Shown: positions 16,664 to 25,676, counted from the stretch's first letter. The stretch: DNA of 33,722 bases from an uncultured Bacteroidota bacterium (GCA_903842575.1 CAIMMM010000107.1:1-33722); one strand, 5' to 3'. The notes: generated by a model not told the origin, from the letters alone. A program made the numbers and translations.

Positions 16664-17629
16664 TTAAAACTCTTTTAACATTTTAGAGATTTCATCTAGT
16701 TTTGGCGTTAAAATAATTTCAATTCGGCGATTTTTAGCTTTACCTTCATTGGTTTCATTACTCATGATAGGTGCAAATTCACCTCTTCCTGCTGCTGTTA
16801 AATTTTTCTTTTGAATGCTTGCGTTTTCTGCAAGAATATTTACAATAGCAGTAGCCCGTTTGGTTGATAAATCCCAATTGTTTTCAATACCGCCGCCTAT
16901 GCTACCAAGGATTTTGTCATTGTCGGTATGGCCTTCAATTAATACCGTGATATCAGGGTTTTGTGCCAATACTTTACCTACTTCAACTACAGCTGTTCTG
17001 CCTTCACTACCAACTGCCCAACTACCTGTTTGAAACAATAATTTGTTTTCCATAGACACGTAAACTTTTCCGTTTTTTTGTTCTACGGTTAATCCTTTCC
17101 CTTCAAAGGCGTTCAATGCTTTGGATAAAGTTTCTTTCAATTTTTTCATGCTGGCATTTTTTGCAGCAATCAAATCTTCCAATTCATTCAGTCGTTTTGT
17201 GTTGGATTCCAATTCGCTTTTTAATGTATTCAACCGATTTTGCTCAGCGGCCAATGCTTTTTCTTTTGCATCCAATTGCGCTAACAATTCGCGGTTCTTA
17301 GCCATGTTAATTTCCAAAGCATTATTGCTGTTTTTTTCCAAAGCTGCATAAGAATCTTGTAGATTCTTCAAATTATTAGTTGTTGCGGTACAATCGGTTT
17401 GAAGTTTATCTCGTTCCGATTTTAGGGTTTCTAATGCTGCGCTTAAAGTTTTGTTTTCTGTTTCAAAGTCAGCATTGGCCTTATGCAATTCCTCATTTTC
17501 ATCCGACATCACGCGATTCTCTTTTTTTAAATCGGTGTATTTGTTTTCTAAATCGGTGTATATTTTTTTAGAAACACATGAGGTCATAAAACCTATAAGC
17601 AACAATCCTAATCCAATTCTATTTATCAT
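16664..17629 (-). CDS. OmpA/Pal-domain lipoprotein with long coiled coil
   Basis: This 321-residue lipoprotein has the lipobox GFMTSC with Cys18 as acylation site. Residues about 22-175 are a continuous coiled coil (LENKYTDLKKENRVM, ELESNTKRLNELEDL). They lead to a peptidoglycan-binding OmpA domain (about 190-310) with VLIEGHTDN and KAKNRRIEIIL; the Asp in EGHTDN and the Arg pair in KNRRIE are the usual diaminopimelate-binding positions. It probably tethers the outer membrane to the cell wall across the periplasm. It lies 39 nt downstream of xth on the same strand and ends in a terminator. No clear promoter is visible in that gap, so it may be co-transcribed with xth. Confidence 0.9.
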   Translation of the reverse strand: MINRIGLGLLLIGFMTSCVSKKIYTDLENKYTDLKKENRVMSDENEELHKANADFETENKTLSAALETLKSERDKLQTDCTATTNNLKNLQDSYAALEKNSNNALEINMAKNRELLAQLDAKEKALAAEQNRLNTLKSELESNTKRLNELEDLIAAKNASMKKLKETLSKALNAFEGKGLTVEQKNGKVYVSMENKLLFQTGSWAVGSEGRTAVVEVGKVLAQNPDITVLIEGHTDNDKILGSIGGGIENNWDLSTKRATAIVNILAENASIQKKNLTAAGRGEFAPIMSNETNEGKAKNRRIEIILTPKLDEISKMLKEF

Positions 17630-17668
17630 ATTCTATTTTTTTTAAATTCTGATTTATATTTATTTTCC

Positions 17669-18430
17669 TTAATCAATTTCTACTAAAACCGGGCAATGAT
17701 CCGAATGCTTGGCTTCGGGTAAAATCACAGCGCGTTGTAATCGGTTTCGCATGGCTTCGGTTACCAAACAATAATCAATTCTCCATCCTTTATTATTCCC
17801 TCTTGCCCCTGCTCGATAACTCCACCAACTATAATTGTTTGGCTCTTTATTAAAAAATCTAAAACTATCTATGAAACCACTTTTTATAAAACCATCTAAC
17901 CAGGTGCGTTCTTCGGGCAAAAATCCGGAAACCGTTTTGTTGCGAATAGGATCGTGAATATCAATGGCTTCATGGCAAATGTTGTAATCCCCACAAATTA
18001 CAAGATTAGGAATTTCTTTTTTCAATTCATTTACATAGTTTTGAAAATCATCCATGTACTTGAACTTATGATCCAATCGGTCAATATTTGTTCCCGAAGG
18101 CAAATACAAACTCATGATCGAAACATCATCAAAATCAACACGAAGATTTCTTCCTTCAAAATCCATATGTGGAATTCCGGTGCCAAATTCTATATTATTA
18201 GGTTTTGTTTTGGACAAAATAGCAACGCCGCTGTACCCTTTTTTTTGGGCTGGAAACCAATAATGATAGGGGTAACCAGAAATTTCAAAATCGATTAATG
18301 GAATTTGCTCGGGAGTTGCTTTTATTTCTTGAAGGCAAATCACATCAGGGTTGGCTTGTTGCAACCAATCGAGGAATCCTTTAGAAATTGCTGCACGAAT
18401 ACCATTAACATTATAAGATATGATTCTCAT
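17669..18430 (-). CDS. xth: Exodeoxyribonuclease III (AP endonuclease family)
   Basis: This 253-residue enzyme of the EEP/exonuclease III family cuts DNA at abasic sites and trims 3' ends in base-excision repair. Motifs in order are MRIISYNVNGIRAA (metal-binding Asn), VICLQEIKA (metal-binding Glu), YSGVAILSK, LVICGDYNICH (active-site Asp and Asn), GWRIDYCLVT and SDHCPVLVEID (catalytic Asp-His pair). Its length is close to that of family members. It is the first gene of a minus-strand pair with the OmpA-domain lipoprotein and has a -7 box 23 nt upstream. It is divergent from the olsF-like gene. Confidence 0.95.
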   Translation of the reverse strand: MRIISYNVNGIRAAISKGFLDWLQQANPDVICLQEIKATPEQIPLIDFEISGYPYHYWFPAQKKGYSGVAILSKTKPNNIEFGTGIPHMDFEGRNLRVDFDDVSIMSLYLPSGTNIDRLDHKFKYMDDFQNYVNELKKEIPNLVICGDYNICHEAIDIHDPIRNKTVSGFLPEERTWLDGFIKSGFIDSFRFFNKEPNNYSWWSYRAGARGNNKGWRIDYCLVTEAMRNRLQRAVILPEAKHSDHCPVLVEID

Positions 18431-18452
18431 AAATTGAGTTTAAATATTTCTT

Positions 18453-18460
18453 CAAAAATA
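18453..18460 (-). promoter_or_regulatory. -7 box for xth
   Basis: The minus strand reads TATTTTTG, matching TAnnTTTG, 22 nt before the ATG of xth. The nearest -33-like TTG is about 26 nt further upstream, longer than ideal. Confidence 0.45.
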
Positions 18461-18561
18461 GCTAAAAAATATATTCATTTGGATCTCAAATTCAAGAATA
18501 AAAATTATAATTTTTAACCATCAATTTCTGCTTTTTTACAAGGGTATTTCATTAGAATTGC

Positions 18562-18569
18562 TATCTTTG
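18562..18569 (+). promoter_or_regulatory. -7 box for the olsF-like gene
   Basis: TATCTTTG matches TAnnTTTG and ends 26 nt before the ATG at 18596. No -33 TTG is visible. It supports the ATG at 18596 as the start codon. Confidence 0.5.
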
Positions 18570-18595
18570 TTTCTCTCGTAAAAAGCTATCAAACC

Positions 18596-20407
18596 ATGGG
18601 TTTAGTAACCGCCAAAGAAGTTGCAAAAGCGATAAATGCTGATAAATATGGTATTTTCGGCACTTTTTCTGGCTGGTTATTAATGAAAATGCTTCGAATT
18701 TCAACAATAAACAAAATCTACGATAAAAACAAACATTTACAAGATGTTGAGTTTCTCAATGGTATATTGGATGAGTTAAAAATTAAATTTGAAATTCCAG
18801 AAGAAGATTTAAAACGACTCCCAAAAGATGGCGCCTATATTACCATCTCCAACCATCCATTAGGCGGAATTGATGGTATTTTATTATTGAAATTAATGCT
18901 TGAAGTGGAGCCTAATTTTAGAATTATTGCCAATTTTTTATTGCATAGGATTGAGCCCATGAAAAAATACATCATGCCGGTAAATCCTTTTGAAACACAT
19001 AAAGACGCCAAATCAAGCGTGATAGGAATTAAAGAAACTTTACGTCATTTAAGCGATGGAAAACCATTAGGAATGTTTCCTGCAGGCGAAGTTTCAACCT
19101 ATAAAGATGGGCAGTTGGTTGTTGATAAAGCATGGGAAGAAGGCGCTATAAAAGTAATTAGAAAAGCGCAAGTTCCCGTAATTCCAATTTATTTTCATGC
19201 CAAGAACAGTCGCTTTTTTTATCTTTTATCTAAAATAAATCCAACATTGAGAACGGCTAAATTACCGTCGGAAGTATTCAGCCAAAAAAACCGCTTGATC
19301 AAAGTTCGTGTTGGAAAACCCATTTCTGTTGCCGAACAAAACGAGTACAAAACCATAGAAGACTATTCGGAATTCTTGAGAAAGAAGACTTATATGCTAG
19401 CCAATTCTTTTAATAAAGAAGTCAATTTATTAAGTTCTCAACACCTGAATTTGAACTTAAAATCACCCAAAAGCCCAAAACAGATTGTAAAACCCGCCAA
19501 TCACGACAAAATTTTGGAAGAAATGGAAGTAATTAAAGGAAGTGATTGTCGTTTATTGCAAAGCAAAAATTACCAAGTATTTCTTGTTACTGCTGATAAA
19601 ATTCCAAATATATTACATGAAATTGGGCGATTGCGAGAAATTACTTTTCGGGAAGTTGGAGAAGGCACCAATGAATCCATAGATATTGACCAATATGACA
19701 AATACTATCATCATATGTTCCTTTGGGATGATACCACCGAGCAAATTGCAGGGGCTTATCGCATGGGATTAGGGTCGGAGATTTTTCCTAAATATGGTTT
19801 TGAAGGTTTTTATCTTCATGATTTGTTCCGCTTTGAACCCGAATTAAACGATATGATGTCAAAATCTATTGAAATGGGAAGGGCGTTTATCATTAAAGAA
19901 TACCAACAAAAACCAATGCCTTTATTCTTGCTTTGGAAAGGCATTGTCCATACTACCCTTCGCTTTCCGGAACATAAATATTTGATTGGAGGCGTGAGTA
20001 TCAGTAATCAATTTACGGATTTTTCAAAATCATTGATGATTGAATTCATGAAATCCCATTATTATGATCCTTATGTGGCACAATACATTCACCCAAAAAA
20101 GGAATACAAAGTCAAACTAAAAGATGCAGACAAGGATTTTGTTTTCAACGAAACCGAAGCCGATTTGGTGAAGTTTGATAAAATTATAGACGAACTAGAA
20201 CCTGGTATTTTAAGACTGCCTGTTCTAATTAAAAAATACATCAAACAAAATGCCCGATTGGTAGCCTTTAATGTAGATCCATTATTCAACAATGCCATCG
20301 ACGGTTTAATGTATATTAGAATTGCAGATATTCCCGAAAGCACGATGAAACCTGTTATGGAAGAGTTTCAAGCTGAATTGGAAAGGAAAGAGAAGAAATA
20401 CAAATAA
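18596..20407 (+). CDS. olsF: Bifunctional acyltransferase, OlsF-type (ornithine or glycine lipid synthesis)
   Basis: This 603-residue protein fuses two acyltransferases. Residues about 30-290 are a PlsC-type O-acyltransferase: TISNHPLGGIDG (H87 and D93, the catalytic pair in the hemolysin-like variant), FPAGEVS (161-167, substrate loop) and VPVIPIYFHAKN. Residues about 320-520 are a GNAT-related N-acyltransferase of the OlsB/hemolysin type (LREITFREVGEGTN, AGAYRMGLG, EMGRAFI). This order, O-acyl then N-acyl, is that of OlsF, described in Serratia and Flavobacterium johnsoniae, which makes ornithine lipids from ornithine and two acyl-ACPs. Bacteroidetes also make glycine lipids with related enzymes, so the amino acid is not certain. 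The gene stands alone, between its own promoter and a strong terminator. Confidence 0.8.
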   Translation: MGLVTAKEVAKAINADKYGIFGTFSGWLLMKMLRISTINKIYDKNKHLQDVEFLNGILDELKIKFEIPEEDLKRLPKDGAYITISNHPLGGIDGILLLKLMLEVEPNFRIIANFLLHRIEPMKKYIMPVNPFETHKDAKSSVIGIKETLRHLSDGKPLGMFPAGEVSTYKDGQLVVDKAWEEGAIKVIRKAQVPVIPIYFHAKNSRFFYLLSKINPTLRTAKLPSEVFSQKNRLIKVRVGKPISVAEQNEYKTIEDYSEFLRKKTYMLANSFNKEVNLLSSQHLNLNLKSPKSPKQIVKPANHDKILEEMEVIKGSDCRLLQSKNYQVFLVTADKIPNILHEIGRLREITFREVGEGTNESIDIDQYDKYYHHMFLWDDTTEQIAGAYRMGLGSEIFPKYGFEGFYLHDLFRFEPELNDMMSKSIEMGRAFIIKEYQQKPMPLFLLWKGIVHTTLRFPEHKYLIGGVSISNQFTDFSKSLMIEFMKSHYYDPYVAQYIHPKKEYKVKLKDADKDFVFNETEADLVKFDKIIDELEPGILRLPVLIKKYIKQNARLVAFNVDPLFNNAIDGLMYIRIADIPESTMKPVMEEFQAELERKEKKYK

Positions 20408-20408
20408 T

Positions 20409-20438
20409 AAAAAAGCAACTCAAATGAGTTGCTTTTTT
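20409..20438. terminator. Bidirectional terminator between olsF and the M48 protease gene
   Basis: A perfect inverted repeat pairs 20409-20422 with 20425-20438. The core is GCAACTCA/TGAGTTGC, flanked by six A on the left and six T on the right. It therefore ends in a T-run on either strand. It begins 2 nt after the olsF stop and lies 3 nt from the end of the convergent protease gene. Confidence 0.9.
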
Positions 20439-20441
20439 ATT

Positions 20442-21245
20442 TTATTCCAAATTTTTTACTTGTTTTTGAAATGTTTCCCATTCCTGTTCGGGAAGTGTTT
20501 TTTTGCTTTTTAGCTTTTTGCCTTTGATGTATTCCAAAATGTATTTTGCTCGTTCTTCCGATTCTGGATGTGAAGAAATCCAATACAAATTTTCGGAAGA
20601 TTGGCTGTCTTGCGCCATTTGATACATAAAATCGGCCATGGGTTTTGGGTCTATATTAGCTTTTAACATATAGTCCACACTGGCTAAATCGGCTTCTTTT
20701 TCTAAGGTTCTGTCGTAGGCAGATGACGAAATGGTTTTAAAAACTTCCTTTAAGATTTCCCCGCCTTTTCCTCCGGTTGTAGCCGAAAGCAATACAGAAA
20801 AACCAATTTCTTTGGATAATTTTTTCATCACATGATGGTATTCTATATGTGCAATTTCATGGCCTAAAACACCTTGCAGGGCTTCTTGTTTTTTGCAATC
20901 CATTATCAAACCAGTATACACAACCAAATAATTATTGGGCAAAGCAAAAGCATTAATCTCGTCTTTTTGAATAATATGTACTTTTAGTGAATCGCGGTTA
21001 ATATTATTTTTATCACAAATGGGCTTTAATAGTTTATCTAATGTTTTAACAATAGAATCATTCGTAATCACCTCGTTTGATTTTCCAATTTCATCCCAAA
21101 TTAAATCGCCTAATTTATTTTCAACTTTAGCCGTACGTTCTTCTACTTTGAAAAACCTCATAAAATCCAATTGGGAAAAGGCAAACCAAACAATTAAAAA
21201 ACTCAGTATAATAACAATTCCTTGAAAAATGATTTTCTTCATCAT
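20442..21245 (-). CDS. M48-family zinc metallopeptidase, membrane-anchored
   Basis: This 267-residue protein has one N-terminal membrane segment (about 6-24) and then an M48 peptidase domain. The zinc motif is HEIAH (H129, E130, H133), and the third ligand Glu is in EKEADLASVDYM. The ISSHPESEERAKYI segment is also typical. It resembles BepA/LoiP-type periplasmic or membrane-facing proteases involved in envelope quality control; the actual target is unknown. The start chosen is the ATG at 21245, whose ATGA overlaps the TGA of the upstream DUF4870-like gene and implies translational coupling. The ATG at 21242 is equally possible. It is the last gene of a four-gene cassette. Confidence 0.88.
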   Translation of the reverse strand: MMKKIIFQGIVIILSFLIVWFAFSQLDFMRFFKVEERTAKVENKLGDLIWDEIGKSNEVITNDSIVKTLDKLLKPICDKNNINRDSLKVHIIQKDEINAFALPNNYLVVYTGLIMDCKKQEALQGVLGHEIAHIEYHHVMKKLSKEIGFSVLLSATTGGKGGEILKEVFKTISSSAYDRTLEKEADLASVDYMLKANIDPKPMADFMYQMAQDSQSSENLYWISSHPESEERAKYILEYIKGKKLKSKKTLPEQEWETFQKQVKNLE

Positions 21246-21673
21246 GGCCTGCATATTAAATTAGTAAGATTTCCGAAAAATAAAAATTCTACATGTTTCC
21301 CTTTTCGAGTTTGAATTGCACCATAAATAGTAGAAATTAATTCCAAAACATTAAAAATAATTACTGTAAAAATATATGCAAAGTACTGATTACTTACTTT
21401 TTCATCGGTGAAAATAATGGAAACCGTCCACCAAAAACTACAACTATTAATGGCTAATAAAGCAAATTGTGAAAACATAGATTGCATGCAATGCCACCGC
21501 ACAAAATAGGTTGATTTCCTATTGGCGATGTAGAAAAAGAAGGTTGCAATTAAATTCAAAATAGGTAACGGCAAACCTGCAATAACCGCTACCAAAGACA
21601 TAAGGTAACTGTTGGAAGCTTTTTCGGCTTCGTGCTCGCTAGGCTTGTAGGCAAAAGTTGTTTCTTGTATCAT
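21242..21673 (-). CDS. DUF4870-like small membrane protein
   Basis: This 143-residue protein has about four hydrophobic segments (roughly 25-48, 64-84, 95-117 and a weak one near 128-140). The sequence TYFVRWHCMQSMFSQFALLAI, beginning near residue 55, matches the DUF4870 pattern of an aromatic-rich YxxxHxxQ segment followed by a helix. The function of this family is unknown. Its start overlaps the stop of the DUF2752 gene by 4 nt (ATGA), and its stop overlaps the M48 start, so the genes are translationally coupled. Confidence 0.7.
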   Translation of the reverse strand: MIQETTFAYKPSEHEAEKASNSYLMSLVAVIAGLPLPILNLIATFFFYIANRKSTYFVRWHCMQSMFSQFALLAINSCSFWWTVSIIFTDEKVSNQYFAYIFTVIIFNVLELISTIYGAIQTRKGKHVEFLFFGNLTNLICRP

Positions 21674-22074
21674 AAATTTTTATAAATATTCCAAATCCAA
21701 TTTAGAATCACTAGCAAAATTAATACAGTAGCTATCCGCTTTGTTCTGATAGTTGATTCCGTTTTTTTATAAGATTGGTAAAAAGTATCTCTTTTAAAAA
21801 TTAGGTCAAATGCTATCCAAACAGGAACAACGGTCATAATGAATGCAATAAGGATTCCGAAAGGATTCGTTTCTAACGATGCTAAAATATTTCCTTGCAA
21901 AAGCAATTGAACCGCTCGTGTTGTACCACAAGAAGGACACGGGAACCCAGTTACATTCTTGATGAGACAAACGCCAAAATGAGTATTTTCGGAATTATGT
22001 ATTTGGTATATAAGGTAAATAAACCCTGAAAAACAAGCTATAAAGAATAGTAAATACAACTTGTTTCTAGACAT
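21670..22074 (-). CDS. DUF2752 small membrane protein
   Basis: This 134-residue protein has three predicted membrane segments (about 6-24, 70-92 and 110-130). It carries the DUF2752 hallmark CPSCGTTR at residues 46-53, after a GVCLIKNVTGFP lead-in. The paired cysteines could bind metal or form a disulfide; the function is unknown. It starts 3 nt after the TM2 gene's stop and overlaps the DUF4870-like gene by 4 nt. Confidence 0.82.
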   Translation of the reverse strand: MSRNKLYLLFFIACFSGFIYLIYQIHNSENTHFGVCLIKNVTGFPCPSCGTTRAVQLLLQGNILASLETNPFGILIAFIMTVVPVWIAFDLIFKRDTFYQSYKKTESTIRTKRIATVLILLVILNWIWNIYKNL

Positions 22075-22077
22075 TAT

Positions 22078-22419
22078 TTAGTACAAAGCGTTTTGAAACA
22101 TCTCCATATTTTTCTCACGAGTAGCACCCATAATTAAAAACCAGTCAACAATGGTCCAAATCATAAATCCACCACAAGTTAAAAGTTTTGCGATTCCAAG
22201 TCCGGTGTCCCCAATATAAAAACGATCAATTCCCAAATGACCTCCACCTACTATGGATATAATCAATGCGGTTGTTGGGTCTTTTAATTGTAAGGTTTGC
22301 ACCATTGGCCATTTTGATTCGTCTAAACTAATTAATTTTTCTCTTACTGCGTTCAAATGATAGCTCTCGAAGAATTTGGCATTCATCATCATGAACATGT
22401 CAATTTTTTGTGATTCCAT
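22078..22419 (-). CDS. TM2-domain membrane protein
   Basis: This 113-residue protein has a soluble N-terminal part (about 1-45). A TM2 domain follows: two membrane helices (about 50-64 and 72-94) joined by the short signature GHLGIDRFYIGDTGLG, then a cytosolic tail. TM2 proteins are widespread and mostly uncharacterised. It is the first gene of the TM2/DUF2752/DUF4870/M48 cassette. The 107-nt gap upstream shows no convincing promoter match. Confidence 0.85.
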   Translation of the reverse strand: MESQKIDMFMMMNAKFFESYHLNAVREKLISLDESKWPMVQTLQLKDPTTALIISIVGGGHLGIDRFYIGDTGLGIAKLLTCGGFMIWTIVDWFLIMGATREKNMEMFQNALY

Positions 22420-22526
22420 AAAGGTTAATTTTTTGGTTATGTTAATTATTGATACGTCTAAAATATAAAAAAATTATAAGAAAGCACTATCAATAGGATT
22501 CAAAAGGTCAATTTTATTTTTTTTAT

Positions 22527-23486
22527 TTAGATATAGTAAATCTTTTTTATTTTGTTTACAATAGTTTGTGCTAGTTTTTCATGACTTTCCTGTGTCCATC
22601 CTGCAATGTGAGGCGTTAATAAAACATTTTCGGATTGCAATAAATACGTATAAGCAGCAGGTTTTTGTTCGTCTAAAAATAAATTTTCAAAGGACAATTT
22701 TTCATATTCCAAAACATCCAAACCCGCACCGAGAATCTTTCCCAATTCTAAAGCAACAACCAAATCCTCCGTAACTACATTTTTACCTCTTGAAGTATTG
22801 ATGAACCAAAAAGATTTCGAAAACTGATGGATAAAATGCGTGTCTATCATTTTATCGGTTGCTGGTGTCCACGGAATGTGCAAGCTCAAAACATCGGTTT
22901 GTTGTTGCAATTCCTGAAGCGAAACTTGCGTTGCATTTTCATCACCAACATTTTCTTGAATATCATAACACAACACTTTTACCTCAAAGCCTTTGAGTTT
23001 TTTGGCAAATGATTTTCCCATATTGCCATACCCAATCAGTCCAACCGTTTTCCCTTCGAGTTCAAAACCACGATTGCCTTCCCGTATCCATTTCCCTTCG
23101 CGCACCAATCTATCTGCCCTATTGAGTTTGTTCATTAAAGATAAAAGCATTCCTATGGCATGTTCGCCAACGGCATTGCTATTGCCTTCGGGAGCAGCAA
23201 TTAATTGAATTCCTTTTTCAATAGCATATGTACAATCAATACTTTCCAAACCAGCGCCAACGCGAGCAATGAATTGCAGATTGGTAGCTTTGTCGATAAA
23301 GGCTTTGTCAATTTTAAAACGACTTCGGATAACGATGCCTTGATAGTTATGAATTTTGGATTCTATCATTTCTTTTGAGGAAACAAAATCTTCGTGGTTT
23401 TCAAAACCGGCTTGTTGCAATTGTTCCCAAAGAAGAGGATGATTGCTATCGATATGAAGGATTTTTATTGAAGTATTTGAAGACAT
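22527..23486 (-). CDS. D-isomer-specific 2-hydroxyacid dehydrogenase
   Basis: This 319-residue NAD-dependent dehydrogenase of the SerA/GyaR superfamily has an N-terminal catalytic half (RVGAGLESID near 75-84) and a central Rossmann domain with GYGNMG at 152-157. The catalytic Arg is R233 (NTSRGKN), an acidic residue lies near 260-262, and the catalytic His is H293 (LTPHIAGWT). It lacks the C-terminal ACT domain of long SerA forms. The substrate could be 3-phosphoglycerate, as in short Bacteroidetes SerA-like enzymes, or another 2-hydroxyacid. No serC neighbour is present to decide. It is on the same strand as the TM2 cassette but about 107 nt from it, and divergent from the unrecognised exported protein gene. 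Confidence 0.9.
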   Translation of the reverse strand: MSSNTSIKILHIDSNHPLLWEQLQQAGFENHEDFVSSKEMIESKIHNYQGIVIRSRFKIDKAFIDKATNLQFIARVGAGLESIDCTYAIEKGIQLIAAPEGNSNAVGEHAIGMLLSLMNKLNRADRLVREGKWIREGNRGFELEGKTVGLIGYGNMGKSFAKKLKGFEVKVLCYDIQENVGDENATQVSLQELQQQTDVLSLHIPWTPATDKMIDTHFIHQFSKSFWFINTSRGKNVVTEDLVVALELGKILGAGLDVLEYEKLSFENLFLDEQKPAAYTYLLQSENVLLTPHIAGWTQESHEKLAQTIVNKIKKIYYI

Positions 23487-23511
23487 AAAAAATAGAAAGG
23501 ATAAAAATACT

Positions 23512-23519
23512 TATTTTTG
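23512..23519 (+). promoter_or_regulatory. -7 box for the unrecognised exported-protein gene
   Basis: TATTTTTG matches TAnnTTTG and ends 25 nt before the ATG at 23545. On the opposite strand the same interval holds a weaker TATTTTTA (23502-23509) that could serve the divergent dehydrogenase gene. Confidence 0.45.
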
Positions 23520-23544
23520 GAATACTTTCCGTTATTTATTTATC

Positions 23545-24267
23545 ATGAAAAAGGTATTCCTTTTTGCAAGTCTTTTTGTTTTCTGTCAATTGTTTGGCCA
23601 GAAAAAATACTCTTTTGATTATACTTTGGTTTATAAAGAAAATTGCCGAAAGCACAAAGACACTATATCACTAATATATATGGTAAATTCTAAATTGAAT
23701 AATTTTAATCTTTATGCATTAGAAGAAAAATCTATAAATTATGGTCTTTATTTTCATGATCAGGAAGGAGTTGCTGTGCATGCAAAAGTAAAAAAAGAAG
23801 ATTTTTATAAAGCAGAAACTTATACAAACAGTTGCGAACAAACATTAAGATTGTCCAATCCCTATAAAGAAAAAATTAAAGATTATGAATTTATAAACTT
23901 TAAGGACACTTTGATGAACGACACTTTATACTTCCATTATGCAATAAAAAATTTAAAAAGTATGAAATACCAAAAGAGAAATGAAATTGTGACTTCTCAT
24001 TTTATTGTAACTAAATCTAATCCTGATTTTATCCCAATATTATTTCATCCTACCGCCTATGGAAAATGGAAAATAAACAAAACAATTCCAAATGGGATAT
24101 TAAAAACCATTTATTATATTGATTATAGTGGAAAAATAATTGGTAAAATGACATTAACAGCAGTTGTGAAAATAGATAAATACCTAACTATTCCTAATGA
24201 ATGTGATTATACTAAAGAAGAAATAAGGAGTAAATTTGTAATTACTAATAATGGGTATTTTAATTAA
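23545..24267 (+). CDS. Unrecognised exported protein
   Basis: I do not recognise a family. The 240-residue product starts with a clear signal peptide (MKKVFLFASLFVFCQLFGQ) and has no lipobox, membrane helix, T9SS sorting domain or catalytic motif that I can name. The mature part is rich in Lys, Asn, Tyr and Phe, with alternating hydrophobic stretches that suggest beta structure (KYSFDYTLVY, GKIIGKMTLTAVVKI). It has three mature cysteines (in ENCRK, NSCEQ and NECDY). The DNA looks more AT-rich than that of its neighbours. It stands alone on the plus strand between two minus-strand units, with its own -7 box, and its end is only 14 nt from the convergent mgtE. Confidence 0.7.
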   Translation: MKKVFLFASLFVFCQLFGQKKYSFDYTLVYKENCRKHKDTISLIYMVNSKLNNFNLYALEEKSINYGLYFHDQEGVAVHAKVKKEDFYKAETYTNSCEQTLRLSNPYKEKIKDYEFINFKDTLMNDTLYFHYAIKNLKSMKYQKRNEIVTSHFIVTKSNPDFIPILFHPTAYGKWKINKTIPNGILKTIYYIDYSGKIIGKMTLTAVVKIDKYLTIPNECDYTKEEIRSKFVITNNGYFN

Positions 24268-24281
24268 AATCCAACATTAGT

Positions 24282-25676
24282 TTATAATATTTTGCCCGTT
24301 AAGAATAGCCCTGAGATGGAGAAATAGATGATAAGCCCTGTTACATCTACCATTGTTGCAACAAAAGGCGCTGAGGCAGTAGCGGGATCTAGCCCAACTC
24401 TTCTTAAAAAGAAAGGAATAAGGGAGCCTGATAATGTTCCCCACAAAACGATAGCAACAAGGGAACAAGAAACGCTCAACGCAATCCAAATCCAATGTTC
24501 TCCATAGTCATATATTCCAGATTCTTGCCATATCATTATTCTTACAAAACCTATGATGCCTAATATTGCTCCTAACAATAAACCAGATAAAATTTCTTTT
24601 TTCATAACATACCACCAATCGCTTAATTGCAATTCTTTCAATGCCATGGCACGAATAATTAAAGAGGCCGCTTGGGAACCAGAATTTCCACCACTAGAAA
24701 TAATCAAAGGAACAAACAAAGCCAAAACAACAGCTTTTTGTATTTCAATGTCATAATACCCCATGGCTGATGCCGTGAGCATTTCTCCAACAAACAGAAT
24801 AACTAACCATGTGGCTCTTTTTCGAACCAATTCACCTAGTGACGTTTTAGTATAAGACAAATCTAATCCTTCGGTACCCCCAAATTTGTGAATGTCTTCG
24901 GTATCTCTTTGTTCAATTACATCTAAAATATCATCTATGGTAATTCTTCCAACTAATCTCCCCAGTTCATCTACCACAGGAATGGCTTCTAAATCGTATT
25001 TTTGCATGATCCTGGCCACTTCAACATCTTCATCATCTACTTTTACAAAGTTTAATTTTCTTATGTAAACTTCGCTAATTTGGGTTCTTGTGGAAGTGAT
25101 TAATAAATCTTTTAAGGACAAACGCCCTTTTAAACGCCCATCATCATCTACAACATAAATGGAATGAACGCGAGAAATATTTTCAGCTTGGATTCGCATT
25201 TCTTTTACACATGTCAGTACGCTCCAATTTTCATTGACTTTTACCAACTCTTTGTGCATAATTCCTCCAGCTGTATCTTCGTCATAACGCAACAAATCCA
25301 CAATTCCTTTGGCGTGTTCAACATCCTGAAGTTCCGAAATTACTTCTTCCTTTCTGCCTTTGGAAAGTTCTGCAATAATATCGGCAGCATCGTTGGTTTC
25401 AAGTTCGTCAAGTTCTTCGGCGATTTCTTTTGGCGATAATTTACTTAAAATTTTCTCACGCAAATCTTCGTCGATTTCCAATAAAACTTCTGCCGTTTTA
25501 TCGCTATCTAAAACCTTAAAAATATAGGCAGCTTCATCAAAATCAAGTTCTTCTAAAATTTCCGCAATATCAGCGTGGTGCAAATCATTCAATAAAACTT
25601 CCAATTGTTGGTCGTTTTTTTCTTGAACGAGTTGCTCTATTTGTTTTAAAAGTTCTTTACTTATTTCAAACTGCAT
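24282..25676 (-). CDS. mgtE: Magnesium transporter MgtE
   Basis: This 464-residue MgtE-family Mg2+ channel has a helical superhelix N domain (about 1-130; acidic, [18 protein letters not shown]). DEDTAGGIM follows at 132-140, then tandem CBS domains (about 143-200 and 205-260) that sense cytosolic Mg2+. The C-terminal membrane domain has about five helices (from about residue 285; [21 protein letters not shown] carries the conserved pore region). Length and order are normal. Its start overlaps the end of rsmA by 11 nt, so it is co-transcribed and probably translationally coupled. That leaves no room for an M-box riboswitch directly upstream. Confidence 0.96.
   Translation of the reverse strand: MQFEISKELLKQIEQLVQEKNDQQLEVLLNDLHHADIAEILEELDFDEAAYIFKVLDSDKTAEVLLEIDEDLREKILSKLSPKEIAEELDELETNDAADIIAELSKGRKEEVISELQDVEHAKGIVDLLRYDEDTAGGIMHKELVKVNENWSVLTCVKEMRIQAENISRVHSIYVVDDDGRLKGRLSLKDLLITSTRTQISEVYIRKLNFVKVDDEDVEVARIMQKYDLEAIPVVDELGRLVGRITIDDILDVIEQRDTEDIHKFGGTEGLDLSYTKTSLGELVRKRATWLVILFVGEMLTASAMGYYDIEIQKAVVLALFVPLIISSGGNSGSQAASLIIRAMALKELQLSDWWYVMKKEILSGLLLGAILGIIGFVRIMIWQESGIYDYGEHWIWIALSVSCSLVAIVLWGTLSGSLIPFFLRRVGLDPATASAPFVATMVDVTGLIIYFSISGLFLTGKIL

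Noticed and set aside
22447..22495. Inverted repeat TATTGATA / TATCAATA between the TM2 and dehydrogenase genes
   Set aside because: Only 8 AT-rich bp with a 33-base loop and no adjoining T-run; expected by chance in AT-rich DNA.
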